64,000 nucleotides of DNA from Phocaeicola massiliensis B84634 = Timone 84634 = DSM 17679 = JCM 13223 (GCF_000382445.1 NZ_KB905475.1:1-64000); one strand, 5' to 3'; shown: positions 16,199 through 26,489, counted from the stretch's first letter. Made by a program: numbers and translations. Notes: generated by a model from the letters alone, not told the origin.

Positions 16199-18583
16199 TT
16201 ATAGATAAATGTCCTTTCCAAAAGCCCAACCCAAATACGATTGTTTCAGGTCTTGAGTTTTACCATTGAATGATACGGTATAGGCTTTTCTCAAATTACA
16301 GTGCAGATTGACTATCTGCTTTTCATTTGCTTTTACGGTCAGCTTGTTTCCCTGACGGGTTACCCGGCAGTTATAGCCTATCACTTCGCCATCGGGCCGT
16401 TCTACAACAAACGCATTGGTCAACATTGTCTCACCGATACATTTAAAAAGCTCGTGCACATCATTATCCTGTGTATTGACTGTCTGCCAATCACTAATCA
16501 TATTTACATATTGCTCACCAATCACAAACTCACGGGTATCATATAATTCGGGATGCGGATTGCCAAAACTCAATGAATCTTCCGTCACATGAGTATCGGC
16601 ACTACAAGCCTGCTTCACTTTCAGATACGGGTCGACCACAAAAGCCCAACGTAAATCTCCCGTACGGAAATCAATCAAATTGGAGAAAGCTCCCATGGCA
16701 TTAAATGTCTCTTTCAACCAACGTTCTTCACCGGTCAACAGATAAGCATAATAGGTGGCATAAGCACGCCAGCCACTCCAGCCGTGAGGCGAGTTGAACA
16801 TATTAGGCAACATCTGCACGTCATATTGAGCCTCCCAATAACGCATGGTTCCTCCACGACGGCGGGCATCGGGAACACGCAACTGAGTCAGACAATCATG
16901 ACTGTTCAATATCTGTAACATGGCATCCGTATAATGTTTGCGCTCCTTTTCATCCTGCTGCATCAATGCAAGCATACCAATCTGAAGCGCCGAACAGGAA
17001 ACCATCCCATCCTCAAAAGTCAGCTCACCTTCGGTCTCAAAATCGCCTTGTGAGGCCACCAACTGGTCGATGGCACGTTTGGCAGAAGCATAGTGACGGT
17101 CGGCAGCCTCTTTCCACACACTCTCCGTCTTACCCAGTTCACGTTCGACCAAAGTAAGTTCCAACATACTTTTCGCTACATAAATAACGCTGGTATACAC
17201 CGTATTATGGTTTACGTAAGCTCCGTCTTTACGCTGCCAGGTATTCATCAGCCAGTCCGCCAGACGAGAAGCCTTCTTCAAATCCTCTACATCGCCATAG
17301 GCTTCATATTTATCAACCAACAATCCTATTGTTCCCGATGTATTCTGAATACGTGAGGCATGATATAACGGCACCATCTTTGTCCGGTCGTGCAACAGCC
17401 CGAACAAATAATCAAAACGACTGCGCAAAGCCTCATCCAGTTGCTTTTCAGGGAAATACCTGGCTGCAATAAAGGAAGAATGGAAACCATACCAACTCTC
17501 GATATGGGAAGTTGCTTTCTGATGATATTTCAATGCACCTTCTCTGGCACGCTCCATAGTCCATTCCCAAGAAGCGTGGGCAGACAATACACCTTGCGAC
17601 TGCTTGTCACCGTCTGTAACCTTCACTGTATACAGTCCCACCGAGGGAAGCATACAAGATACCTCCTTCACATGACCCGATTTACTTTTCACTGTAACCT
17701 TCTGAAGCTTTCCTTCACTATCTGTCACTTCGACAGTCGGAGCGGCTGCAAGTACTTCAAATGTTGCAGTCTCCTTAGGCTGATACACCGTTTGAGGCAT
17801 ACGAATCATAGGCACACCGGCCACCTTATGAATCGTTTCTTCAAATTCGCCCGGAGTATTGATATCAACAAAGGCAATCGTCCACGTTTTACGTTCCCCT
17901 TGTTTCAAAATCCACAAATCTTGCGGACAATGCTGAGGCAAAGGCAGTGCATTCATCAAATCAAGGTTCAGGGATTCGATACGATGTCCCATAAACCAAT
18001 GAGGAGCGGGGTCTTGATATCCCAAGTTATAATCCACGCTCCATGATGCAACAGGCTGCGGTGAGACAACACCCAATGTATGTCCCGACGGAGTCTGAAG
18101 ATAACCATAGAAATGAGTTTTCTCGTTCATCATCAGCGTTGGGAAATACTTACCGAACCAATCGGGATACTTATCCATATAAGTATCAATCCCCAATTTC
18201 AATCCTGCCTTTACGGGTTGAAAAGGAACATTTCCCTTGTTTTCCAATATAACCTCCATAGCAGGCTGTCCTTTCCATTCTTTATAAGTAAGACGGCACT
18301 CTACACCATCGATGGTTGCACGGTAAGACCGATATCCATCCGGTATCCAGTCCGCTTTTATATTCCCGTTACCCATATTGGCGTAGAAACTGGGCCCCAT
18401 ATTACTCTTATCATGGAAAAAAGGCACCGTATCATTACGCTGACTGCCTTTAAAAACAATCTGCTCCAATGTCCCTTTATCCGAAATACGACATTCCCAT
18501 CCACTGCGTTTCCATATTGTAGTCTGTGCAAAAGCACTCATTCCCCATAACAAGGTTCCTATAATCAAACAACTTTTCTTCAT
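16199..18583 (-). CDS. Exported protein with probable (alpha/alpha)6 barrel, function unknown
   Basis: The 794-residue protein has a signal peptide ending SAFAQ. An N-terminal beta-sandwich of about 330 residues (aromatic-rich) is followed by repeated helix pairs such as WLMNTWQRKDGAY and MQQDEKERKHYTDAMLQIL. These are typical of six-hairpin glycosidases and lyases. It then has GWSGWRAYATYYAYLLTGEERWL and a short beta tail. The family resembles uncharacterised Bacteroidota six-hairpin proteins (GH154-like or DUF types), but I cannot name it with confidence. It sits 13 bases from both neighbours in the PUL operon, so a role in the same glycan pathway is likely. Confidence 0.5.
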   Translation of the reverse strand: MKKSCLIIGTLLWGMSAFAQTTIWKRSGWECRISDKGTLEQIVFKGSQRNDTVPFFHDKSNMGPSFYANMGNGNIKADWIPDGYRSYRATIDGVECRLTYKEWKGQPAMEVILENKGNVPFQPVKAGLKLGIDTYMDKYPDWFGKYFPTLMMNEKTHFYGYLQTPSGHTLGVVSPQPVASWSVDYNLGYQDPAPHWFMGHRIESLNLDLMNALPLPQHCPQDLWILKQGERKTWTIAFVDINTPGEFEETIHKVAGVPMIRMPQTVYQPKETATFEVLAAAPTVEVTDSEGKLQKVTVKSKSGHVKEVSCMLPSVGLYTVKVTDGDKQSQGVLSAHASWEWTMERAREGALKYHQKATSHIESWYGFHSSFIAARYFPEKQLDEALRSRFDYLFGLLHDRTKMVPLYHASRIQNTSGTIGLLVDKYEAYGDVEDLKKASRLADWLMNTWQRKDGAYVNHNTVYTSVIYVAKSMLELTLVERELGKTESVWKEAADRHYASAKRAIDQLVASQGDFETEGELTFEDGMVSCSALQIGMLALMQQDEKERKHYTDAMLQILNSHDCLTQLRVPDARRRGGTMRYWEAQYDVQMLPNMFNSPHGWSGWRAYATYYAYLLTGEERWLKETFNAMGAFSNLIDFRTGDLRWAFVVDPYLKVKQACSADTHVTEDSLSFGNPHPELYDTREFVIGEQYVNMISDWQTVNTQDNDVHELFKCIGETMLTNAFVVERPDGEVIGYNCRVTRQGNKLTVKANEKQIVNLHCNLRKAYTVSFNGKTQDLKQSYLGWAFGKDIYL

Positions 18584-18596
18584 GGTATAAATCCTA

Positions 18597-20195
18597 TTAT
18601 TCTATTTTCTTCAGAGTAAAGCAGTCGATATCGGGTGCCCAGCAATAAGGACTTCCCATACGGACTACATTATTTCCCGGCTTCAAACGCACCTGCACTG
18701 TTACGGAAGCAAGCTGCTGTCCATCGGTTCCGGCAAGGTCTTTCAGCAGGATACTCTTTTCATTGTTTACTTTAATTTCCAGTTTGCGGTCTGCATGAGG
18801 CACATATTGGATGGTCATTTCATACATTCCGCCCTTTTCACTATATACTTTATTCCATTCGGCATAGTTTTCGGCACGTCCTCCCAGATAGCTGACCTTC
18901 ATCCCCCCGGACGCTTCCTTCATCGGTGCATACAGAATGGTTTTCGGGCGCAGTCCCAAATCATTAAAACAAGGCAAATAAGCCCACTCAGCCTCATAAC
19001 GCACAGGTTCAAGACGCTGCTCTGCTTCCATACGCAAAATCAGGACACTATGTGCAGGCAATTGCCGGTTCAGTGTCCCCTGAACTGCCTTAAGGTCTTT
19101 TTGCTTCACCAAATCACGCATCTTCACTTTACCTCCCATTTCCAAAACACTCATGGGAACAGAGAAATCACAAATACTGTCCGAAGGGTTATACAAAGCC
19201 ACCGCACGCACTTTGCCGCGTTCCTGTTCTATATCCTTTACCAGCACATAGCCCTTATTCTCATGCTGCACCACATAGGCCTGTAATCCCAACGGGTCTT
19301 GATTTAAGGCAATCAGTTCCTTATTCTTCAAGAGTTTCAAAGAAGCCTCGGGAATCGTTGTCAGGTCACAGCCTATCAACAAGGGAGAACTCATGATACA
19401 CCACATACCGAAGTGCACCTCTTCTTCCTCCGGTTTCAGTCCACGGCCAATCTCCAGCATATCCATATCATTATAATGACCGTCTCCGGCATACGCAGAA
19501 AGATACAGATTCTTATCAATGATATATTTCACCGACCCCCATTCCGGGCGGATATCACTACTGATACGCCAAGAGCAGCCGATATTCTTTGCCCATGTAC
19601 CCGGAAAAGCCCATCGGCACACATTAATGGAAACATGGTTACCCGCCACTTTATCAAAAGCACGGCGAATCTCCGTATATCGTTTTTCCTCATCCAGACT
19701 CAACTCCTGAGAAGCACCGCAATAATCTATCTTAATGAAATCGAACCCCCATTCATTGAAGTATAAATCGGCATCCTGATGCTCATGACCATACAAGCCC
19801 GAACCTACTCCGTTGACATCCTTATCCCAAATGGAACCGCAAGTATTGCTTCCGGCATCCGAATAAATACCGGCTTTCAGTCCCAAAGAATGAATATGGT
19901 CTGCCACCCCTTTCAGTCCGTTCGGAAAACGTTCCGGATGAGTCTGCATCGTGCCGTGCTCATCACGCCAACCAAAAAATCCGTCATCTACATTGACATA
20001 ATTATAACCTGCATCTTTCAAACCTTTCTGCACCATGGCATCGGCCTGCTTCTTTATCAAAGCCTCATTGATATTCACCCGATAGGTATTCCACGAGCTC
20101 CAGCCCATAACAGGAGGATCAAATACATTTTCATTACCGGCAAAAGTCATGGAAGACATGCCCAAAGCTAACACACATAACAATAATTTATTCAT
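18597..20195 (-). CDS. GH27 alpha-galactosidase with C-terminal carbohydrate-binding-like domain
   Basis: The 532-residue protein has a signal peptide ending TFAG. The GH27 barrel starts PPVMGWSSWNTY and includes VNVDDGFFGW. The nucleophile is D157 in IKIDYCGA and the acid/base is D214 in RISSDIRPEW. A greek-key beta domain follows. The last 130 residues (from YEAEWAYLP) form a beta-sandwich resembling CBM35/CBM6 modules. It should release terminal alpha-galactose, for example blood-group-B or alpha-Gal caps. It starts 40 bases after the membrane acyltransferase in the PUL operon. Confidence 0.93.
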   Translation of the reverse strand: MNKLLLCVLALGMSSMTFAGNENVFDPPVMGWSSWNTYRVNINEALIKKQADAMVQKGLKDAGYNYVNVDDGFFGWRDEHGTMQTHPERFPNGLKGVADHIHSLGLKAGIYSDAGSNTCGSIWDKDVNGVGSGLYGHEHQDADLYFNEWGFDFIKIDYCGASQELSLDEEKRYTEIRRAFDKVAGNHVSINVCRWAFPGTWAKNIGCSWRISSDIRPEWGSVKYIIDKNLYLSAYAGDGHYNDMDMLEIGRGLKPEEEEVHFGMWCIMSSPLLIGCDLTTIPEASLKLLKNKELIALNQDPLGLQAYVVQHENKGYVLVKDIEQERGKVRAVALYNPSDSICDFSVPMSVLEMGGKVKMRDLVKQKDLKAVQGTLNRQLPAHSVLILRMEAEQRLEPVRYEAEWAYLPCFNDLGLRPKTILYAPMKEASGGMKVSYLGGRAENYAEWNKVYSEKGGMYEMTIQYVPHADRKLEIKVNNEKSILLKDLAGTDGQQLASVTVQVRLKPGNNVVRMGSPYCWAPDIDCFTLKKIE

Positions 20196-20235
20196 AATAA
20201 ATAACCAACCATTAATGAATGCTTTATTAATTCCA

Positions 20236-21375
20236 TCAGATCTTTATATAAATCTTCTTTTTATATAAATATGCTCCGACCAACCATACAACTCCCACAA
20301 AAAGAAAAGCATAGACAAATGAAGTAAAGGCATTATCACCCAACCAACCGGATAAACCGGCATATATAATGTCGTGCATATTCTGTTCTTGCAGTGGTAA
20401 ACTGTCAGCTAATATATATAATATCTCACTAAGTACATAGCAAAACAACGGATTTACACCAAATATGGCAAAAATCCAAGTCTTCTGATATTTCTTCGTC
20501 ACATCGATATACCACAGCAGAATAGACAAAAGAAGAGCAGAAAAACCGCAAGTAACCAACACAAATGTAGGCGACCACACCTTTTTGTTCAGAGGACATA
20601 CATCCTGTAGCAGAAAGCCCGCTATCAGCCCCATAGCTCCATAAAGGAACAAACGGTTCAACTTATCTTTCATATCGGGGGTCTCCATGCAAATCTTTCC
20701 AAACCAGAAACCTATCAGAACTTGGGCAATAGAAGGAATCGTACTCAACACTCCCTCCGGGTCTATTCCCCGGTCATTATACATGTGTGATAACCCCAGT
20801 ACAGACTTATCCACATGAGAAAGAATATTCTCCGGGCCGTATACAAATCCATTGCCGACCAACAAGATTCCATAATATACAATCAAAATGACTGCCACCA
20901 GATAAGGGATATAACGATGGCGGACCGTAATGACCAGCAATGAGCCTATTCCATAACACAATGCAAGGCGTTGCAACACACCCAATATGCGTACATGAGC
21001 CAGCGATGCAAAAGCCGCCTTCCAAGGACTGCCAACAAAATCGGGTTGCAGAGACGCCTCACGCAATGTGCCCAGAAAAGTAGCGGTACCATAAATAAAT
21101 GTACCGATAATAAAAATAAGAAAAGTACGACGAATAATTTTCAGAAATAACGCCTTATCCAAAGTAAAGGAGAATTTCTTCAGAGAAATATACATGGACA
21201 TTCCCATCATAAACATAAACAAAGGATAAATGACGTCCGCCATCGTCAAACCATTCCAGGAAGAATGTAATAAAGGGGGATAAACATAACTCCATGTTCC
21301 GGGACTGTTCACCAGTATCATGCCTCCTATCGTCAGTCCGCGAAGCACATCCAAAGCCAACAAACGCTGTTTCAT
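20236..21375 (-). CDS. HGSNAT-like (DUF5009/YeiB-related) membrane acyltransferase
   Basis: This 379-residue protein has about ten hydrophobic segments. It starts MKQRLLALDVLRGLTIGGMILVN, the hallmark of the heparan-alpha-glucosaminide N-acetyltransferase family, and has WNGLTMADVIYPLFMFMMG with the conserved acidic/polar loop. In lysosomes HGSNAT moves acetyl across the membrane onto terminal glucosamine so NAGLU (GH89) can remove it. Here a GH89 gene is in the same operon, which suggests a similar partnership at the inner membrane, though this is inference. It lies behind a terminator-like hairpin after SusD. Confidence 0.75.
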   Translation of the reverse strand: MKQRLLALDVLRGLTIGGMILVNSPGTWSYVYPPLLHSSWNGLTMADVIYPLFMFMMGMSMYISLKKFSFTLDKALFLKIIRRTFLIFIIGTFIYGTATFLGTLREASLQPDFVGSPWKAAFASLAHVRILGVLQRLALCYGIGSLLVITVRHRYIPYLVAVILIVYYGILLVGNGFVYGPENILSHVDKSVLGLSHMYNDRGIDPEGVLSTIPSIAQVLIGFWFGKICMETPDMKDKLNRLFLYGAMGLIAGFLLQDVCPLNKKVWSPTFVLVTCGFSALLLSILLWYIDVTKKYQKTWIFAIFGVNPLFCYVLSEILYILADSLPLQEQNMHDIIYAGLSGWLGDNAFTSFVYAFLFVGVVWLVGAYLYKKKIYIKI

Positions 21376-21429
21376 AATAATGAGATATTAGATTAGAGAG
21401 TCAAAGGTATAAATAAAAGATATAGTTCT

Positions 21430-21463
21430 AAAAAAGGCTGCCGGATTTATTTTCCCAGCAGCC
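21430..21463 (-). terminator. Terminator or attenuator between SusD and the enzyme genes
   Basis: On the minus strand GGCTGCTGG (21455-21463) pairs with CCGGCAGCC (21436-21444) and is followed by a run of six U. It begins 16 bases after the SusD stop. Because the enzyme genes follow on the same strand, partial termination would give more SusC/SusD transcript than enzyme transcript. Confidence 0.8.
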
Positions 21464-21478
21464 TCTTTATCTTAATTA

Positions 21479-22972
21479 TCAGTATCCGGGATTTTGGATA
21501 ATCTTACCTTTACTCTCGTCTATTACACTTTGCGGCAGCGGCATCAGGGTCATATAATCCTGTGCTGTGGGCGACTGTTTGTATTTGCGAGCATACTCAA
21601 TATATCTTCCATAACGAATCAAATCCGAACGGCGAACACCTTCAAACCATAATTCATGTCCGCGCTCTGTCAGCACCGCTTCAAGGAAGGCATCAGCTCC
21701 GGCAAAGTCAGCCATAGTGTAAGCAGGAAGTCCGGCACGTGTATGTACCATATTCAGCAGTTCTACAGCTTCCGGAGTCACAGTATTACCTTCGCGAACA
21801 ATCGCCTCAGCCAACAAAGTAAGCACATCGGCATAACGGTATACAATCCAGTCAACCTGACTTTCTTCGCCGGTAGCATCAGGATCTTCACCATACTTAA
21901 CAGGCATTGCGCCTTTTATCAATACAGAACCGGGATTTTCTTCATTATAGTGAGTTCCGTCTTCTGCAACAAAGTCGCCTACCAATACTTCCAAACGCTT
22001 GTCAGCCGAATCGAAAGTATGATAAAAATCCCAAAGAACACGATAGCCGCCCCATTTCTGGATATTTGGATTTTTAGTCGGGTACTCGCTGGAAATAACA
22101 TGAGCCAGCCACATCTGCTGATTCACACTGCGACTGCAAACACATGCCCAAATTGTTTCAGCATTGCCTTCATTCTCCAATGTAAAAATATCCTTATAGT
22201 TATCCATCAACCTATAACCATATTCCGGCTTCATCAATTCACAACCACATTCTACAGCTTTTGCCCAATTCTGTTCATGCATATAAAGTTTCATCAATAC
22301 AGTATAGGCCAACCCTTTGGTAAAGCGGCCATAATTCGTATCCGATACTTTATAAGTTGCCGGAAGAACAGCAATGGCAGCCTTCAAATCATCTTCAATG
22401 AATTTCACCATTTCCTCCCGCGATACACGAGGAGCTACTTCATCAGACAATGGATTATTCAACAAATCCAAAGAAGCAATCTGAATAGGACCATACATAT
22501 CATAAAGGATATAAGCCAACCATCCACGTCCACAATGCAATTCTGCATCCAAACGTGCTTTCACTTCCTCATTCATGGGAACATTGACAATACGCTCCAT
22601 AGTCAAAGTCATTTTACTTATATCGCGGATATAAGTACTGTAAGTAGTAGTCAGCCCACCGGAATTGGCTGTAAAATTCATCTGAATCATATCCGGCCAA
22701 ACTGCATCATCCCACTGACAATCACCGATATCAGTACTCATATCACTGATGACATGAATACCTCCCTGCGAAGAAGCATACAATCCGCTATACCAATTCG
22801 AACGGAAAGGAGCATAAGCGGCAGAAGTCACCAAAGCCTTCGCATCTTCTTCATTTTTAGGAAATATACCGGGATTAATCACATTATACATTTCAGACTC
22901 CAGATTAGTGCAAGAAGGACAAAATGCAGTCGCAGCCAATACTACGGAAAATATTGATAATATCTTTTTCAT
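21479..22972 (-). CDS. SusD/RagB-type outer-membrane glycan-binding lipoprotein
   Basis: The 497-residue lipoprotein has a lipobox ending at C21 (LAATAFCPSC). The body is SusD-like, with helical TPR elements (GRGWLAYILYDMYGP, GLAYTVLMKLYMHEQNW) and the usual C-terminal run LLAEAIVREG..LWFEGVRRSDLIRYG. SusD proteins sit on the cell surface as a lid over SusC and bind the glycan. The gene starts 24 bases after the SusC stop, the expected pairing. A terminator-like hairpin follows it. Confidence 0.95.
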   Translation of the reverse strand: MKKILSIFSVVLAATAFCPSCTNLESEMYNVINPGIFPKNEEDAKALVTSAAYAPFRSNWYSGLYASSQGGIHVISDMSTDIGDCQWDDAVWPDMIQMNFTANSGGLTTTYSTYIRDISKMTLTMERIVNVPMNEEVKARLDAELHCGRGWLAYILYDMYGPIQIASLDLLNNPLSDEVAPRVSREEMVKFIEDDLKAAIAVLPATYKVSDTNYGRFTKGLAYTVLMKLYMHEQNWAKAVECGCELMKPEYGYRLMDNYKDIFTLENEGNAETIWACVCSRSVNQQMWLAHVISSEYPTKNPNIQKWGGYRVLWDFYHTFDSADKRLEVLVGDFVAEDGTHYNEENPGSVLIKGAMPVKYGEDPDATGEESQVDWIVYRYADVLTLLAEAIVREGNTVTPEAVELLNMVHTRAGLPAYTMADFAGADAFLEAVLTERGHELWFEGVRRSDLIRYGRYIEYARKYKQSPTAQDYMTLMPLPQSVIDESKGKIIQNPGY

Positions 22973-22996
22973 TTCAATCTTATCTTTTATAGGTTA

Positions 22997-25900
22997 TTAA
23001 AATGTAATATCCAATCCTAAGCTAAAGCTTCGTACGTTAGGATATGCCCAAACAGAATTATCTGTCTCAAGGTCGAGACCGTCATACGGAGTAATAGTAA
23101 ACGGATTATTGATATCTGCATAAACACGAATGCTCGACAATGCCTTTTTAACCGGGATAGTATAACCCACAGTTATATTACGGCAACGTACAAACCAGCT
23201 TTTTTGCAGATAATAGTCACCAATTCCCCAAGTACTCTTGTTCTGGAAATAACCGGGACGAGAAGCAGACTGATTATCATGTGTCCATACTTCCGCTGCA
23301 CTGGTAGGCATATTGTAGCCACGATACATATTTACAATACCTGTCATACCGTCAGCACCTGTCAACCAAAGGTCTTTATAAGAACCGGCATTCAAGACAT
23401 TGAATTGTCCATAGAAATAAATATTAAAATCAAAGTTCTTATAACGGATAGTGTTATTCAATCCCATCAAATAACCCGGGTCCGAACTTCCGTATATTAC
23501 TTTGTCGGCATCATCCAATTTACCATCAGGTTTACCGGACTTCAAAGGAATACCGTGTTTATCTACCTGAACAGAACCATCCTCATTATATACATAACCA
23601 TTAATATCTTTAATCTTTACCTGTCCCGGCAGTGAACCCGGCATATAGTCTACTGTTTCTCCGGGCTGAATCAAACCGTCTGAAAGATATCCGTACATAT
23701 AACGGATAGGAGCATTATACTGTGAATAAGCAGCAGGCTTCCAGCTTGCATCACGAGTATTCCATTTATCACGATAGAATGAGAAAGTAAAGTCTGTATT
23801 CCAACTAAAATTCTTTGAGTTAAAGTTAGTAGTGTTTATTGTCAATTCAAATCCCTGACTTTGGGTTTTACCTATATTGGCGGCAATTTTATCTGCCTCA
23901 TTAAAAGTGAGCAAACTACGTTCAGCCAGCAAATCGGAAACTACCTTACGGAAATATTCAGCAGTTACGTTCAAGCGGTTATTGAAGAATCCCAAATCAA
24001 GACCAACATTCCATTCTGTAGTAGTTTCCCACTTCAAATCAGGATTACCCATCTGACTCAAATACACGCCAATAGACTCTGTGCCACCGAATTCATTGTT
24101 ATTACCGGTCTGATAGTAACTGATAGCACGGTTACCGATATTAGAGTTACCGGTCTGACCGAAACTGACACGTAATTTACCATTAGAAAGAACAGAAGTC
24201 ATCGGTTTCATAAACTCTTCTTCGGTAAATCTCCAGCCCAAAGCTACCGACGGGAAATACCCCCAACGATTATTTTCTGCAAAGTTGGAAGCTCCATCGG
24301 CACGCAACGTAGCAGTCAGCAAATAACGATCTTTATATGAATAATTTACACGACCAAAGAAAGATGCCATTTCATCTTTTGAGGCCGAAGAGCCCACAGA
24401 AGGTTTCGGATAAGCTCCGGCTCCCAAATTATTATATAAGAAACCGTCAATCAAGAACTGGCTGTTGCCGGCATACAATGACTCATCTGTAAAACGTTGG
24501 AATGAATAACCTGCCAAAACACTGAAATTATGATCTCCCAATCTCTTGGTATAATTAGCAGTAAGTTCCATCAAATAATCCGATTTGTCATATTGAGCAA
24601 TATCGGCTTGTCCGCCTTTCTTCTGACCATACAAAGTAGTCTTGGGCATATAAACACTACGCTTCTGGTAGTTACGGTCAATACCGAAATTAGCCTTCAA
24701 AGTCAAATCCTGAATAGGCTTCACTTCAACAAACGCAGTAGCAAGCAATCTCTCTTTCATTGTTTTGTCTGTGATTTCCAGCAATGATACCGGATTAGGC
24801 AAGAAAGCAGCCTGAGAGTTCAATGTGTAATCCCCGTTTTCATCTTTGATCGGTAACAGCGGATTAAACTGTGCAGCAGCCACCATAATACTTGCATTCT
24901 CATTCTGTCCCGAACCTAAAGGCACGTTATTGGTTTGATTTCTGGACAAAGTCATGTTAACACCTAAATTAACATACTTACTAACCTTCTGTTCCAAATT
25001 AATACGACCCGTATAGCGTTCCATATCATTATTCTTCACTACACCGTTCTGCTTGAAGAAGTTTCCTGAAACCAGATATTTGGTTGATTCAGTACCGCCT
25101 GTAACAGATATATTATGTTGAGTCTGAAAACCTGTACGGGTAATTTCGTCAAACCAATCTGTATTATGGGCAGGAGCATTGATTTGAGCATCTGTATAAT
25201 AAGGCTTATAAGCAGTAGAAGCCTCACCTTCGGTTTTTCCACCATATACACCGATACCGTTCGCTCTCATCCATTCTTCCTTGGCATAGCGATTGGATTG
25301 TATCATAAAGTCTTGAGCACCCAACATATCATAATCACTTGCCAGTGTCTGAACAGTAGCCGTACCGGAATAAGTCACTTTCGGAGCACCTGTTTTACCC
25401 TTTTTAGTAGTGATGATGATTACACCATTACCGGCACGTGCACCATAAATAGCTGTAGAGCTGGCATCCTTCAAGACCTCGATAGACTCAATATCATTCG
25501 GGTTGATAGAAGCCAAAATATTATCCGAACTACCCGCATCATATTTACCCGTTTTAATAGCATCGTCCGAAGTCGGATTTACCGGAAAACCATCGATAAT
25601 CACCAACGGATCGTTACCGGCATTGACAGAAGCAGCACCACGGATGCGGAAGTTAGAACCACTACCCGGCTGTGCACTTACCATATTTACTTGCAAACCG
25701 GCTGCCTTACCTGCCAAAGCGTGACTGATAGTAGATACCGTACCCACAGGAGCATCGTCCATCTTCACAGATGCAACAGCACCGGTTAAGTCTTTTTTCT
25801 TCATTGTACCATAACCGACAACAATAACTTCATCCAACATTTCCGTATCTTCACTCATAGTAACAGACAATGGCTTGCCGGCCTGAGATTTCAAAGTCTG

Positions 25901-26476
25901 TGTCTTATAACCAATATAAGAAACTTCCAATTCCGCTTTAGCCGAACTTACAGTCAAAGTAAATTTACCATCCATATCGGTAACAGTACCGTTTGTTGTA
26001 CCTTTTTCTACTACACTGGCACCGATAATAGGTTCACCGGTCGCATCCAGTACCGTACCACTTACCACTGTAGAAGCCTGTTTAACAGCTTTAGTTCCTT
26101 CTGTAGAAAGAATTATTTTTTTATCTAAAACAGAATAAGTAACATTCGTTCCGGCAAATACCTTCTCCAGAACTTCAAACACATTTCCTTGATTAGCCGA
26201 AACAGACACACGACGATTCAAGTCTACATGTTTATTATTGAAAAAGAAATCAAAACCGGTTTTTGCCTTAATCTGATTCAATACTGTTTCAACTGTTTGA
26301 TTACTAGCATCAATGCTGATTTTTGTTTTTTGCGCATACGTTTCTGCTGCATGAGTCAAGCTCAATGAGCAGGCAAGAAATAGAACACATAGTCTCATAA
26401 ACAAAGGGATTTTGTTAAATGATAGCCATAACGACTTTATCATCCAGAATACTTGGATGCTAAAAGGATTTTGCAT
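22997..26476 (-). CDS. SusC-type TonB-dependent transporter with STN signalling domain
   Basis: This is a 1159-residue outer-membrane importer. After the signal sequence (LFLACSLSLTHAAETYAQ) comes an STN/secretin domain (about 50-125: VETVLNQIKAKTGFDFFF). A carboxypeptidase-regulatory-like domain (about 137-215) follows, then the plug (DEVIVVGYGTMKKKDLTGAV) and a 22-strand barrel ending in LGLDITF. The STN domain lets the transporter signal through the FecR anti-sigma and ECF sigma encoded just upstream, as in host-glycan PULs of Bacteroides. Starts at 26443 or 26398 are also possible; the signal peptide fits all three. Its 5' end is overlapped by a predicted antisense RNA. Confidence 0.95.
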   Translation of the reverse strand: MQNPFSIQVFWMIKSLWLSFNKIPLFMRLCVLFLACSLSLTHAAETYAQKTKISIDASNQTVETVLNQIKAKTGFDFFFNNKHVDLNRRVSVSANQGNVFEVLEKVFAGTNVTYSVLDKKIILSTEGTKAVKQASTVVSGTVLDATGEPIIGASVVEKGTTNGTVTDMDGKFTLTVSSAKAELEVSYIGYKTQTLKSQAGKPLSVTMSEDTEMLDEVIVVGYGTMKKKDLTGAVASVKMDDAPVGTVSTISHALAGKAAGLQVNMVSAQPGSGSNFRIRGAASVNAGNDPLVIIDGFPVNPTSDDAIKTGKYDAGSSDNILASINPNDIESIEVLKDASSTAIYGARAGNGVIIITTKKGKTGAPKVTYSGTATVQTLASDYDMLGAQDFMIQSNRYAKEEWMRANGIGVYGGKTEGEASTAYKPYYTDAQINAPAHNTDWFDEITRTGFQTQHNISVTGGTESTKYLVSGNFFKQNGVVKNNDMERYTGRINLEQKVSKYVNLGVNMTLSRNQTNNVPLGSGQNENASIMVAAAQFNPLLPIKDENGDYTLNSQAAFLPNPVSLLEITDKTMKERLLATAFVEVKPIQDLTLKANFGIDRNYQKRSVYMPKTTLYGQKKGGQADIAQYDKSDYLMELTANYTKRLGDHNFSVLAGYSFQRFTDESLYAGNSQFLIDGFLYNNLGAGAYPKPSVGSSASKDEMASFFGRVNYSYKDRYLLTATLRADGASNFAENNRWGYFPSVALGWRFTEEEFMKPMTSVLSNGKLRVSFGQTGNSNIGNRAISYYQTGNNNEFGGTESIGVYLSQMGNPDLKWETTTEWNVGLDLGFFNNRLNVTAEYFRKVVSDLLAERSLLTFNEADKIAANIGKTQSQGFELTINTTNFNSKNFSWNTDFTFSFYRDKWNTRDASWKPAAYSQYNAPIRYMYGYLSDGLIQPGETVDYMPGSLPGQVKIKDINGYVYNEDGSVQVDKHGIPLKSGKPDGKLDDADKVIYGSSDPGYLMGLNNTIRYKNFDFNIYFYGQFNVLNAGSYKDLWLTGADGMTGIVNMYRGYNMPTSAAEVWTHDNQSASRPGYFQNKSTWGIGDYYLQKSWFVRCRNITVGYTIPVKKALSSIRVYADINNPFTITPYDGLDLETDNSVWAYPNVRSFSLGLDITF

Positions 26477-26489
26477 AATTTTGTAAAGA

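Noticed and set aside
17390..18046. A 218-codon open frame on the plus strand
   Set aside because: It is antisense to the 16199-18583 gene and reads as Arg/His/Cys-rich text typical of a shadow frame.
21656..22957. A 433-codon open frame on the plus strand
   Set aside because: It lies exactly antisense to the SusD gene, has no recognisable domain or start signal, and its composition follows from the SusD codons.
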